Source: JAGXOF01 sp046545575
GTDB lineage: Bacteria > Chloroflexota > Dehalococcoidia > SZUA-161 > SpSt-899
Direction: 5' to 3'
DNA length: 30,713 bases
NCBI GenBank assembly: GCA_046545575.1
Contig: JBKGZM010000021.1
Coordinates: 1-30,713, forward strand
Shown here in pieces: positions 1 to 6,346 of the stretch. How positions within the stretch are numbered: position 1 is the first letter of the stretch; every line of letters starts with the position of its first letter. The notes beneath the pieces were generated by a model. It was given only the letters and a program-made list of their open reading frames with translations. It had not been told where the DNA came from and ran no database searches. A program made the position numbers and the translations under genes.

Positions 1-2
1 GT

Positions 3-635
3 AAAGCAAAGGCACTACACGGAGGACAGGGGGGTTTTACACTCATCGAGCTGATGGTCGTTCTGGCCATCCTGGGCATCATCGTAGGACTGGTGGTACC
101 AAACATGTTCGGCGTAATCGGCGAGGCAGAGGCCACACAGATACAGGGCCAGCATGAGAAGATGCGCGAGGCCGCATTCCAGTACTATGCCGATACCAGT
201 GAGTACCCAACCGAATGGAGCGGACACGCTGTATCCGGCAATGAAGGAGAGCACCAACTGTCAACGAACGCTGATAACTCCGGCAACACAGACCCTGGCG
301 TAAACGGCTGGGCCGGACCCTATCTCGACAGGCCCATCCTGCAGGAGAACAGCTGGGACGGTTACTGGGGAATCGTGGAGGACATCGAACTGGAGAGCGG
401 CGAGTACTACACGGTTTTGGCCTATCAATTGATCCCCCTGGAGATTTGCCAGGAGATAGATGCGGCGATGGATGATGGCCATCAGGATTCGGGAGTAGTC
501 CAATATGACGCTACCGATCCTCAAAAGAACAGTGATGATCGGGATCACCCTTCAGACTGGGACGCCTGGTATGGTCAGGACTTCGACACTGACGATGATA
601 ATACCCTTGTCATAGCAATCGCCAAAGAAGACTAA
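3..635 (+). CDS. Type IV pilin-like protein, family A short form (5' partial)
   Basis: The reading frame is open from the left edge of the window, so the true start lies upstream. The first codons read K-A-K-A-L-H-G-G-Q-G-G and then the class III prepilin cleavage site G/FTLIE with Glu at mature position 5, followed by a hydrophobic helix of about 20 residues. The mature domain closely matches the next gene (962-1657): both have QIQGQHEKMREA, a YYADTSE-[YF]-PTEW stretch, GPYLDRP and a VLAY element, so the two are tandem duplicates. The product should be processed by a prepilin peptidase and assembled into a pilus or pseudopilus. The C-terminal half is very acidic. Membership of the prepilin class is secure; the exact role (major or minor pilin, or pseudopilin) is not. 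Confidence 0.85.
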   Translation, partial: KAKALHGGQGGFTLIELMVVLAILGIIVGLVVPNMFGVIGEAEATQIQGQHEKMREAAFQYYADTSEYPTEWSGHAVSGNEGEHQLSTNADNSGNTDPGVNGWAGPYLDRPILQENSWDGYWGIVEDIELESGEYYTVLAYQLIPLEICQEIDAAMDDGHQDSGVVQYDATDPQKNSDDRDHPSDWDAWYGQDFDTDDDNTLVIAIAKED

Positions 636-667
636 ACACAACGAAAAACGGCTGGTGTTGGAAAGCT

Positions 668-696
668 TACCCCGTCCGCCTAAGGCGGACGGGGTA
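668..696 (+). terminator. Hairpin downstream of the first pilin gene
   Basis: A perfect 13-bp inverted repeat (668-680 with 684-696, loop TAA) lies 32 bases after the stop codon. Its core, GTCCGCC/GGCGGAC, recurs at 21287-21305. The following bases (CTTTGC) are only weakly T-rich. It could act as a terminator or be one of the dispersed palindromes of this genome. Confidence 0.5.
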
Positions 697-721
697 CTTT
701 GCTATCCGCCCCCCCCACAAC

Positions 722-793
722 CCCCACCACCGGACATTGTAGGGCGGCATTCTACATACCGCCCCGGTGGTGGGGAATAAATCCCCGCCCTAC
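722..793. repeat. Compound inverted repeat, two interlocked dyads
   Basis: Within the 326-base gap 636-961, a 12-bp dyad (CCCCACCACCGG at 722-733 with its complement at 764-775) interlocks with a 9-bp dyad (GTAGGGCGG at 739-747 with its complement at 785-793). A smaller GGGGA/TCCCC hairpin sits inside. The two large stems cannot form together as simple nested helices; they would be alternatives or a pseudoknot. I see no ORF in this gap. It resembles the mosaic palindromic repeats scattered in environmental Chloroflexota genomes. Confidence 0.6.
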
Positions 794-853
794 AGGGTCT
801 CTCTGATAAAAAGCCCAAAAGGATTAAACCGCTACCCCTTTAGAAGTATTAAA

Positions 854-895
854 TAATACCCTCAAAGTTTATCCCAAATTACCCCTTTGGTGAAT
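854..895 (+). promoter_or_regulatory. Upstream motif shared with 4895-4937 (copy 1)
   Basis: The block TAATACC-N3-AAAGTTTA-N-CCCA-AATTAC, ending in TGAAT, recurs with one single-base indel at 4895-4937. Both copies precede pilin-type genes; here the next gene starts 66 bases downstream. A second shared element, GGGAATAACCCAAAAAGC, follows at 931-948 and has a counterpart at 4853-4870. I see no convincing -35/-10 pair in it. It could be a regulator-binding site, a leader element or a relic of tandem duplication. Confidence 0.45.
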
Positions 896-961
896 ACATA
901 CCTTCCTGCCCTCAATCTAGACTGTGAATAGGGAATAACCCAAAAAGCAAAGGAGGGAAAA

Positions 962-1657
962 ATGAAAAACCTGATAGGAAAGGCAAAAGGCGCACACCAG
1001 GGACAAGGGGGTTTCACCCTCATCGAACTGATGGTCGTTCTGGCTATCCTGGGCATCATCGTGGGACTGGTGGTGCCGAACATGTTCGGCATAATGGACG
1101 ACGCCGAAGCGGTACAGATCCAGGGCCAGCACGAGAAGATGCGCGAGGCGGTCTTCAGCTACTATGCCGATACGAGCGAATTTCCAACCGAGTGGAGCCG
1201 GTATGACCTGAGCGACTCCGACAACAAGCGCTTCCATCAACTGTGGTCCGACACCAATGACGAAGGGGATAGTACCGTCACAGGTTGGGATGGTCCCTAC
1301 CTTGACAGGCCCGTCCTGCAGGAGAACCGATGGGACGGATTCTGGGGCGTGTTCGAGGACGTGGAGCTAGAAGCCGATGGTGAATACTATACCGTCCTGG
1401 CATATGAGGATGTTCCGCTGGAGATCTGCCGTGAGGTAGATGCAGCGATGGATGATGGCACCGGCAGCGACGACAGCGGACAGTCTACAGGCATAGTTCA
1501 GTATGACGCTGAGCAAGAACAAGATTTGACCGGTGATGACGGTACTGACTGGTATGAGCAGCCAGACTTCAATACCGATGACGCCAATGTACTGGTCATC
1601 GCAGTAGCCAAACAGTCCGGTATATCAGGGACAGAACAAACCTCATCTCACGAGTAG
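962..1657 (+). CDS. Type IV pilin-like protein, family A short form
   Basis: 231-residue prepilin. The ATG is preceded by AAAGGAGGG with good spacing. The leader has 17 residues and ends at G17/F18, with Glu22 as the conserved mature Glu5; a long hydrophobic helix follows and supplies the membrane anchor and filament core. The mature domain carries GQHEKMREAV, TSEFPTEW, GPYLDRP and AYEDVPLE segments in common with the neighbours at 3-635 and 1775-3106. There are very few cysteines and the C-terminal 60 residues are acidic and polar. It is the best complete example of the short family A form, a candidate shaft subunit. It lies in tandem with the previous gene and 117 bases before the long form. 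The link to a specific pilus system is inferred, as no assembly genes are visible. Confidence 0.88.
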   Translation: MKNLIGKAKGAHQGQGGFTLIELMVVLAILGIIVGLVVPNMFGIMDDAEAVQIQGQHEKMREAVFSYYADTSEFPTEWSRYDLSDSDNKRFHQLWSDTNDEGDSTVTGWDGPYLDRPVLQENRWDGFWGVFEDVELEADGEYYTVLAYEDVPLEICREVDAAMDDGTGSDDSGQSTGIVQYDAEQEQDLTGDDGTDWYEQPDFNTDDANVLVIAVAKQSGISGTEQTSSHE

Positions 1658-1690
1658 AGCAGTAAGTAACCAAAAACGGGAAACGAAAAC

Positions 1691-1721
1691 GAGCCTGCCC
1701 GCGCAAAGCGCGGGCAGGCTC
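1691..1721. terminator. Strong GC hairpin between pilin genes
   Basis: A perfect 14-bp stem (1691-1704 with 1708-1721) encloses an AAA loop. No T-run follows on the + strand, but T-rich sequence follows on the - strand. With the next gene only 53 bases on and no clear promoter between, it may reduce read-through or mark a processing point in a shared transcript, or simply be a dispersed palindrome. Confidence 0.5.
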
Positions 1722-1774
1722 CTATCCCGAAAAAAATACCATACAGACCACAGTAATCCCGAGGGGAGAATGTA

Positions 1775-3106
1775 ATGCAACAACTTATCCGTAAGCTGAG
1801 GCAACCGGGACCCGGCCATGGCGAAACAGGGTTCACCCTGATCGAACTTATGGTGGTGCTGACCATCCTGACGATCATCGTCGGACTCGTCGTGCCCAAC
1901 GTATTCGGCATCGCAAAGGGGGCCGAATGCACAATGATAGTTGGCCAGCACGAGAAGATGCGTGAAGCGGTGTTTATGTACTATATCGACACGAGCGAGT
2001 ATCCAACGGAATGGAGCGGGAATAACGATGCCAGCGACACTGAGGACCATGAGCTGTGGAGTGATGATTGCTCTGGCTGGGACGGACCCTACCTCGACAG
2101 GCCCATCCTGCAGAAAAACAGCTGGGGCGGAAACTGGGGGGTTGTGGAAGACCACACGCTCAGCGGTATGGGGGTCTTCGTCTGTCTGGTGTATGAAGGC
2201 GTACCCGACGAGCTAGCGCAGTGCGTGGATGACAAAATGGATGACGGAGCAGCATCATCGGGGATAGTCCAGTGGGATAATGGCTCCAGCGGCAACCGTA
2301 CTCTGTACATAGGAATTACAAAACAGGGCGATACCGCTTCCCCTCCTCCAGCGGAATCAGAACCCCCATCTGTGGCTACAAATAGCGCTACCAATGTGGG
2401 TAACACCGTAGCCACTCTCAACGGCGAGCTCACCGATATGGGCACAGCAGACAACGTTGAGGTCTCATTCGAATGGGGAACGGATACATCATACGGCAAC
2501 GAGACAACTGCTCAGACAAGATCTGAAACCGGCGACTTCTCCACCAGTCTCACCGGCTTGCAGCCCGATACAACCTACCACTTCAGGGCTAAGGCAACAG
2601 GGGATGGAACAGACTACGGAAACGATGAAACATTTACCACCCCGGCGGAGGGGGAGGAGATCACCTATACAGTGGAGCACAACCCGAAGAACACGTCCGG
2701 ATGCATCAAGTTTGAGGATGCAGAGCCGGAAGGCCTGGGCGAAGATGGCGCAAACGAAACGGATACCTTCGTCATCGAGGTAAATAATGCCGGGACCTCC
2801 GTCAATGTTACAACCAAGGCAGGGTCCCAAAACTCAGGGAAGGGCCAAGGGAAGGGTCAAGGCCAGGGAGGATCCGCTTCAAGTTACCTCCAGGGTGTGG
2901 GCGATTTCACCACAGACGACCTGGGATTCACGATAACGCTTGTTGAAATCGACGGCAATACATATACCCTGACTGTCGAAAGCGTGAGCAATAACCACGC
3001 GCTGAGCCACGTGAAGTTCTGCTTCGGGGACGGGGCGGATGTCCAATCCCCAGAGGAGACCGAGGAAGACGATGAAAGCACATTATACACAACCACAAGG
3101 TACTAG
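1775..3106 (+). CDS. Pilin-like protein with FN3-like and extra C-terminal domain (family A long form)
   Basis: 443 residues. The ATG follows GAGGGGAG. The prepilin leader ends at G19/F20 (ETG/FTLIE), with a hydrophobic helix to about residue 40. Residues 50-183 match the short family A pilins (GQHEKMREAVF, TSEYPTEW, GPYLDRPILQ). A Pro-rich linker (189-198) leads to a fibronectin-III-like domain at about 199-289, with VEVSFEWGTDTSYG and LQPDTTYHFRAKA signatures common in secreted environmental proteins. Residues 295-420 form another probable beta domain, interrupted by a GQGKGQGQGG spacer near 357-366. Six cysteines are present, far more than in the short form. The architecture suggests a tip-located or decorating pilin presenting a binding domain. 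Adhesion is inferred. Confidence 0.82.
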   Translation: MQQLIRKLRQPGPGHGETGFTLIELMVVLTILTIIVGLVVPNVFGIAKGAECTMIVGQHEKMREAVFMYYIDTSEYPTEWSGNNDASDTEDHELWSDDCSGWDGPYLDRPILQKNSWGGNWGVVEDHTLSGMGVFVCLVYEGVPDELAQCVDDKMDDGAASSGIVQWDNGSSGNRTLYIGITKQGDTASPPPAESEPPSVATNSATNVGNTVATLNGELTDMGTADNVEVSFEWGTDTSYGNETTAQTRSETGDFSTSLTGLQPDTTYHFRAKATGDGTDYGNDETFTTPAEGEEITYTVEHNPKNTSGCIKFEDAEPEGLGEDGANETDTFVIEVNNAGTSVNVTTKAGSQNSGKGQGKGQGQGGSASSYLQGVGDFTTDDLGFTITLVEIDGNTYTLTVESVSNNHALSHVKFCFGDGADVQSPEETEEDDESTLYTTTRY

Positions 3107-3165
3107 TACTGCGCCAACCTTAGTTTGACGCATCGTTATTCCGATTATAAAAGGCCGATTCCGTC

Positions 3166-3185
3166 ATTCCGGCGAAAGCCGGAAT
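3166..3185. repeat. Dispersed palindrome with GAAA tetraloop
   Basis: ATTCCGGC/GCCGGAAT, an 8-bp stem closed by a GAAA loop, within the gap between the two long pilin genes. This hairpin is recognisable as a common short repeat of environmental bacterial genomes. No T-run follows. Confidence 0.6.
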
Positions 3186-3216
3186 CCAGTAGGAGCAAAC
3201 AAGCACATGCTTGGTA

Positions 3217-3245
3217 TTGAATTGGCAGCCATACAAGGCTACAAT
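3217..3245 (+). promoter_or_regulatory. Sigma-70-type promoter of the propeller pilin gene
   Basis: TTGAAT (3217-3222), a 17-base spacer and TACAAT (3240-3245). Transcription would begin near 3252, leaving a leader of roughly 13 bases that includes the AAAGGGA ribosome-binding site at 3253-3259. This supports the start at 3265 over an upstream TTG at 3211. Confidence 0.6.
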
Positions 3246-3264
3246 ATACACCAAAGGGATAAAA

Positions 3265-4860
3265 ATGGGATTAGCCCCTAGAGAAACTAAAGGATTTACT
3301 CTTGTCGAAATACTGATCGTCATCGCCATAATAGGCGTTCTGGCGGCGGTGATTATACCGCGCATGGGAGGTTTTTTCAGTCAAGGCAAAAAGGCCGCCT
3401 TCGAAGGAGAAAAGAAAACCATCCGGGCAGCGGTTGATGCCTACTTTGCCAATCCGGCCGTGGAGAGAGAGGACCTCGGAAGAGAAGGTCCCGGCATCTA
3501 TCCTACTTACAGCGGTAACACAGGCCCATTCCCGGACCCGGCAAATCCACAGGCAGACACGAACGGCTCCATTATCAACATGGACCTCCTGATATCATCC
3601 GACGATGATTACGCCCAGGGCTATATCAAAGAAGGATACATCAGTGACTACCCGAGTTCATCCTGCCAGCTCAATGGAAATACAGAACACTCAGGACAGT
3701 ACTGCTGGTACGTAAATGAGGATGGAGAGGTGCACGCAAGATATTGGGACGCAGATGAAAGTGAATGGGCGGAGATGAATGGCTATCAGGGCGGGTACGA
3801 GGCCGGCACAGGAGATGGCAACGGCAACGGTGACGAGGGAAGTGAGGAGGAAGAGGGTAATAGTCCGCCTGTCGCGTATGCGGGAGAGGACGTTTCTGTG
3901 AATGAGGGATCCTCTACAGAGCTTGACGGTACTGAAAGCACCGACCCCGATGAGGACACGCTGGACTACTCATGGGTTATCATAACCGACCCAACCGGAG
4001 AGGCCTCACTAACTGATTCAGATACGGCAACCCCGGTTTTCTCAGCACCCTCAGTCGATTCGGATACAGACGTGACAATCGAACTCACAGTAGATGACGG
4101 CCATGGACACACCGACACTGATACTGTGGCCATAACGATCCGTGCAGTGCAGACAACCAGCTGGTGGATGGTTGGACGCTACCCTGCCAAGGTTTACAAA
4201 TACGACTCATCGTGGGAGTTCACACAAGAATCCCACAATATAAATTCCCAGAGCGACTCCCCCACGGGAATTTTCCAGGACTCAAATGGTAACTGGTGGA
4301 TGGTCGCAGAGGGAGGGCGTGGCCAATCTGCCAAAGTTTACAAGTACGATTCCTCATGGGATTTCACAGGAGAATCCCACAATATAAATTCTCAGAGCAA
4401 CTCCCCCACTGGGATCTGCCAGGACTCAAATGGTAACTGGTGGATGGTCGCAGAAGGAGCAGGTCCCCATCAGGACGCCACAGTTTACAAGTACGACACC
4501 TCGTGGAACTTCACGGGAACATCTTACGATATAAATTCCGAGAGCGACTACCCTGCGGGCATTTTCGAGGACTCGGAGGGTAACTGGTGGATGGTCGCAC
4601 GGGGATACAGCAACGCCACAGCCTACAAATACAACTCCTCATGGGATTTCATAGAATCTTATGATATAAGTTCTCAGAACCACTACGTGACAGGAATGTC
4701 TCAAGATTCGCATGGCAATTGGTGGATTGTCACAATAGGATTTGGCCCTTATGATGCTACTCTCTACAAGTACGACTCCTCATGGAACTCCACAGGAACA
4801 GCGTACGACGTGAGCCCTGAGAGCAACAGCCCCACGGGAATCTTCCGGACAGGGGAATAA
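3265..4860 (+). CDS. Pilin-like protein with PKD-like domain and five propeller repeats (family B long form)
   Basis: 531 residues from the ATG at 3265, chosen because AAAGGGA lies just upstream and it gives a compact leader ending at G10/F11 (TKG/FTLVE). Residues 11-185 are nearly collinear with the short pilin at 5312-5857: both have IIPRMGGFFSQG, EKKT, DAYFAN, GYIKEGYIS and YCWYV with a matching Cys pair. A Gly/Asp/Glu-rich linker leads to a PKD/cadherin-like domain (about 203-294, with ELDGTESTDPDEDTLDYSW). From about residue 299 there are five repeats of about 45 residues with the pattern NWWMV, then YKYDSSW, then SPTGI-x-x-DSxG, which looks like a beta-propeller or YncE/NHL-like fold. 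The last repeat is cut short before the next WWMV strand. It is likely a surface-exposed pilus adhesin or sensor; the ligand is unknown. Confidence 0.82.
   Translation: MGLAPRETKGFTLVEILIVIAIIGVLAAVIIPRMGGFFSQGKKAAFEGEKKTIRAAVDAYFANPAVEREDLGREGPGIYPTYSGNTGPFPDPANPQADTNGSIINMDLLISSDDDYAQGYIKEGYISDYPSSSCQLNGNTEHSGQYCWYVNEDGEVHARYWDADESEWAEMNGYQGGYEAGTGDGNGNGDEGSEEEEGNSPPVAYAGEDVSVNEGSSTELDGTESTDPDEDTLDYSWVIITDPTGEASLTDSDTATPVFSAPSVDSDTDVTIELTVDDGHGHTDTDTVAITIRAVQTTSWWMVGRYPAKVYKYDSSWEFTQESHNINSQSDSPTGIFQDSNGNWWMVAEGGRGQSAKVYKYDSSWDFTGESHNINSQSNSPTGICQDSNGNWWMVAEGAGPHQDATVYKYDTSWNFTGTSYDINSESDYPAGIFEDSEGNWWMVARGYSNATAYKYNSSWDFIESYDISSQNHYVTGMSQDSHGNWWIVTIGFGPYDATLYKYDSSWNSTGTAYDVSPESNSPTGIFRTGE
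4159..4857 (+). repeat. Five tandem in-gene repeats of about 135-145 bp
   Basis: Internal repeats encoding the propeller-like units of the pilin gene. Conserved marks are [TN]-x-WWMV, YKY[DN][ST]SW, and SPTGI followed by DSNGN. Units 1 and 2 are the most alike (HNINSQS repeated exactly); units 4 and 5 have drifted most (WWMVARG, WWIVTIG). Close similarity of adjacent units suggests recent expansion or recombination. Confidence 0.75.
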
Positions 4861-4894
4861 CCCAAAAGCCGGATAATCCAATGGAGGTACTCAG

Positions 4895-4937
4895 TAATAC
4901 CTCTAAAGTTTACCCCATAATTACACGTTAGATGAAT
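4895..4937 (+). promoter_or_regulatory. Upstream motif shared with 854-895 (copy 2)
   Basis: Second copy of the TAATACC-N3-AAAGTTTA-N-CCCA block ending in TGAAT. It lies in the 451-base stretch between two family B pilin genes and 90 bases before a small gene at 5028. The element GGGAATAACCCAAAAGCC at 4853-4870, overlapping the previous stop codon, matches 931-948, but here it precedes rather than follows the motif. Confidence 0.45.
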
Positions 4938-4959
4938 TGTTGCTCTCTCCTTTTCAGTG

Positions 4960-4974
4960 TACAGTATTACTGTA
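4960..4974. promoter_or_regulatory. Perfect 15-bp dyad, possible operator
   Basis: TACAGT-ATT-ACTGTA, a perfect dyad between the shared upstream motif and the small gene at 5028. It is too short for a terminator stem and AT-rich enough for a dimeric repressor site. It is absent from the other motif copy. The binding role is speculative. Confidence 0.3.
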
Positions 4975-5027
4975 AGGTCGATCACCACCGAAAACGCAGG
5001 CAACGGAACTAAAGGGAGAAAACAACA

Positions 5028-5192
5028 ATGAACTGGCAACTCCTCCTCACCTATGGCTACGGCGCTGAAGTTTACGGAAACGGGCATAGGCGAATGATAG
5101 TGAATCGGGATACGGGAGATATCGTCATGGAATACACTCAAGGGACTGAAGATTACGGCACAAGCCATACCACTTCTCCAGTAGCCTGTTAA
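5028..5192 (+). CDS. Small hypothetical protein, 54 residues
   Basis: ATG at 5028 follows AAAGGGAG with a 9-base spacing, and the frame runs 54 codons to TAA. The protein starts MNWQLLLTYGYGAEVYGNGH, is polar, rich in Tyr, Gly and Thr, and ends SPVAC with a single C-terminal Cys. It has no signal peptide or membrane helix. I recognise no family. It sits between the long and short family B pilins, on the same strand, downstream of the shared upstream motif. A 14-codon ORF with a near-perfect ribosome-binding site follows at 5205. It could be a real small protein, a leader peptide, or a fragment of a decayed gene. Confidence 0.45.
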   Translation: MNWQLLLTYGYGAEVYGNGHRRMIVNRDTGDIVMEYTQGTEDYGTSHTTSPVAC

Positions 5193-5204
5193 ACGGAGGT
5201 GATT

Positions 5205-5249
5205 ATGGGAAGGAGATTTACCGGAGCAATGGGAAACAGCAGAAAATAA
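5205..5249 (+). CDS. Possible 14-codon mini-ORF
   Basis: ATG at 5205 is preceded by GGAGGTGATT, an almost full match to the 16S anti-Shine-Dalgarno sequence. It encodes only MGRRFTGAMGNSRK. The strong ribosome site with so short a frame suggests a leader peptide for the downstream pilin gene, or chance. Confidence 0.2.
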   Translation: MGRRFTGAMGNSRK

Positions 5250-5311
5250 TACTTTCGGGGTATTGCAATGCTCAGCAAGCTATGTCAAAATACAAACTAA
5301 AGGGGGCGAAA

Positions 5312-5857
5312 ATGAAAAGACAAATCAGAAAACAAAAAGGGTTCACTCTTGTCGAGATCCTGATCGTGATTGCCATAATAGGCATTCTGGCGGCGGTGAT
5401 TATTCCGCGAATGGGCGGGTTCTTCAGCCAGGGTGAAGAGGCCGCCTTTAACGGAGAGAAGAAAACACTACAATCGGCGGTCGACGCATACTTTGCCAAT
5501 TCAGCAGTAGAGAGACAAGACCTTGATGGTGAGCCACAGGGCCCTGGACTCTACCCGACATACAGCAGTGAGGGAGGGGATTTCCCAGAGGAGGTAGATA
5601 GCACAACAGAGGAGCCAGAGGGTTCCATCATTAATATAGACTTCCTGATGTCTGCCGGTGATGATTACGACGAAGGCTACATAAAGGAAGGATATATCAG
5701 CGAGTACCCGAAGTCAGCTTGTGAGCTTAACGGGGACGATATAGAGAACGGTGGGCACTACTGCTGGTATGTGGATGGAGGCGGCAAAGTCCAGGCCAGG
5801 TATTATGATGCCGACGAAGGGGAATGGCTGGACGGCTATCAGGATGTTTATCCGTGA
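5312..5857 (+). CDS. Type IV pilin-like protein, family B short form
   Basis: 181 residues from ATG 5312, chosen for AAGGGGG at 5300-5306 and a standard leader ending at G10/F11 (QKG/FTLVE); an upstream ATG at 5282 would add ten residues without a ribosome site. The Glu at mature position 5 and the hydrophobic helix through AVIIPRMGG are classic. The globular part has YPTYS, GSIIN, GYIKEGYISEYP and a two-Cys loop (SACELNG to HYCWYV), the usual disulphide-bounded C-terminal region. The whole protein aligns with the first 185 residues of the protein encoded at 3265-4860. Likely an abundant pilin subunit paired with that long adhesin-like version. A strong terminator follows 30 bases after the stop. 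Confidence 0.88.
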   Translation: MKRQIRKQKGFTLVEILIVIAIIGILAAVIIPRMGGFFSQGEEAAFNGEKKTLQSAVDAYFANSAVERQDLDGEPQGPGLYPTYSSEGGDFPEEVDSTTEEPEGSIINIDFLMSAGDDYDEGYIKEGYISEYPKSACELNGDDIENGGHYCWYVDGGGKVQARYYDADEGEWLDGYQDVYP

Positions 5858-5887
5858 TATAAGCCAAGTTCCGTAGCATGAGATCAG

Positions 5888-5923
5888 AGCAGGGCAACCG
5901 CCAGAGGATGGTTGCCCTGCTTT
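5888..5923 (+). terminator. Rho-independent terminator after the family B short pilin
   Basis: A perfect 12-bp stem (5888-5899 with 5910-5921) has a 10-base loop and is followed by TTTCGTT. It is the most convincing intrinsic terminator in the pilin region and separates the major pilin genes from the minor pilin genes. Confidence 0.8.
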
Positions 5924-5940
5924 CGTTATAGGGGTATAGT
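5912..5940 (+). promoter_or_regulatory. Candidate promoter of the minor pilin genes
   Basis: TTGCCC (5912-5917), a 17-base spacer and TATAGT (5935-5940). The -35 box lies in the 3' arm of the preceding terminator. It would give a transcript starting near 5947, about 20 bases before the gene at 5966. Confidence 0.45.
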
Positions 5941-5965
5941 ATTTGCAGAAATCCAGGATGATTAT

Positions 5966-6346
5966 ATGAACACAAAAGGACAAACCCTCATAGAGGTCAT
6001 AATCGCTCTGGCATTCGTGGCCATTACAGTACCGGTGATATTCACAACCATTTCCACCACGGTAAGCTCAACCGACCACCTGCGCGACCATTCCATCAGA
6101 CTGGAGCTGGCACAAAGCCAGATGGAGTCCATCAAGTCGCAGCAGTATCAGGAAAGCGCCGATGAATATGATCTCATCTCTCTACCCGGCGGATATGAAA
6201 TAGAACTGGAAACATCAACCAGAGCACACTACGAGTTCTCGGAAGAAGCAAACACTCCGGCAATGGTGCAGCAAATCACTGTGAGGGTCACTGGCCGCCA
6301 CGGTGAAACAGAGCTCGAAGGGTTTAAGGTGAGGCTCAGCGAATGA
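5966..6346 (+). CDS. Minor prepilin, PilV-like
   Basis: 126 residues from ATG 5966 (AGGATG upstream; an earlier in-frame ATG at 5912 lies before the likely transcription start). The leader is only five residues, ending KG/QTLIE, with Gln at mature position 1 and Glu at position 5, then a hydrophobic helix and PVIFTTISTTVSS, typical of PilV/GspI-type minor pilins. A RLELAQSQMESIKSQQY segment continues the N-terminal helix. It overlaps the next gene by four bases (ATGA), so the two are translationally coupled. Such minor pilins prime assembly or cap the fibre. The fold assignment is firm, the name approximate. Confidence 0.8.
   Translation: MNTKGQTLIEVIIALAFVAITVPVIFTTISTTVSSTDHLRDHSIRLELAQSQMESIKSQQYQESADEYDLISLPGGYEIELETSTRAHYEFSEEANTPAMVQQITVRVTGRHGETELEGFKVRLSE

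Noticed and set aside
840..961. Cyclic-di-GMP riboswitch upstream of pilins
   Set aside because: The conserved GEMM core bases are not present; only the local shared motif is seen.
3100..3109. GTACTAGTAC palindrome at the end of the long family A pilin gene
   Set aside because: Too short and without loop or T-run to be called a terminator.
3211..3264. TTG start giving a longer leader for the propeller pilin
   Set aside because: It overlaps the promoter -35 region and lacks a ribosome site; ATG 3265 gives a normal prepilin leader.
4159..4857. CRISPR array
   Set aside because: The repeats are in-frame, about 140 bases and encode conserved protein units; no short direct repeats with unique spacers occur anywhere in the window.
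4960..4974. LexA-type SOS box
   Set aside because: The spacing and half-sites (TACAGT-N3-ACTGTA) do not match known LexA boxes.
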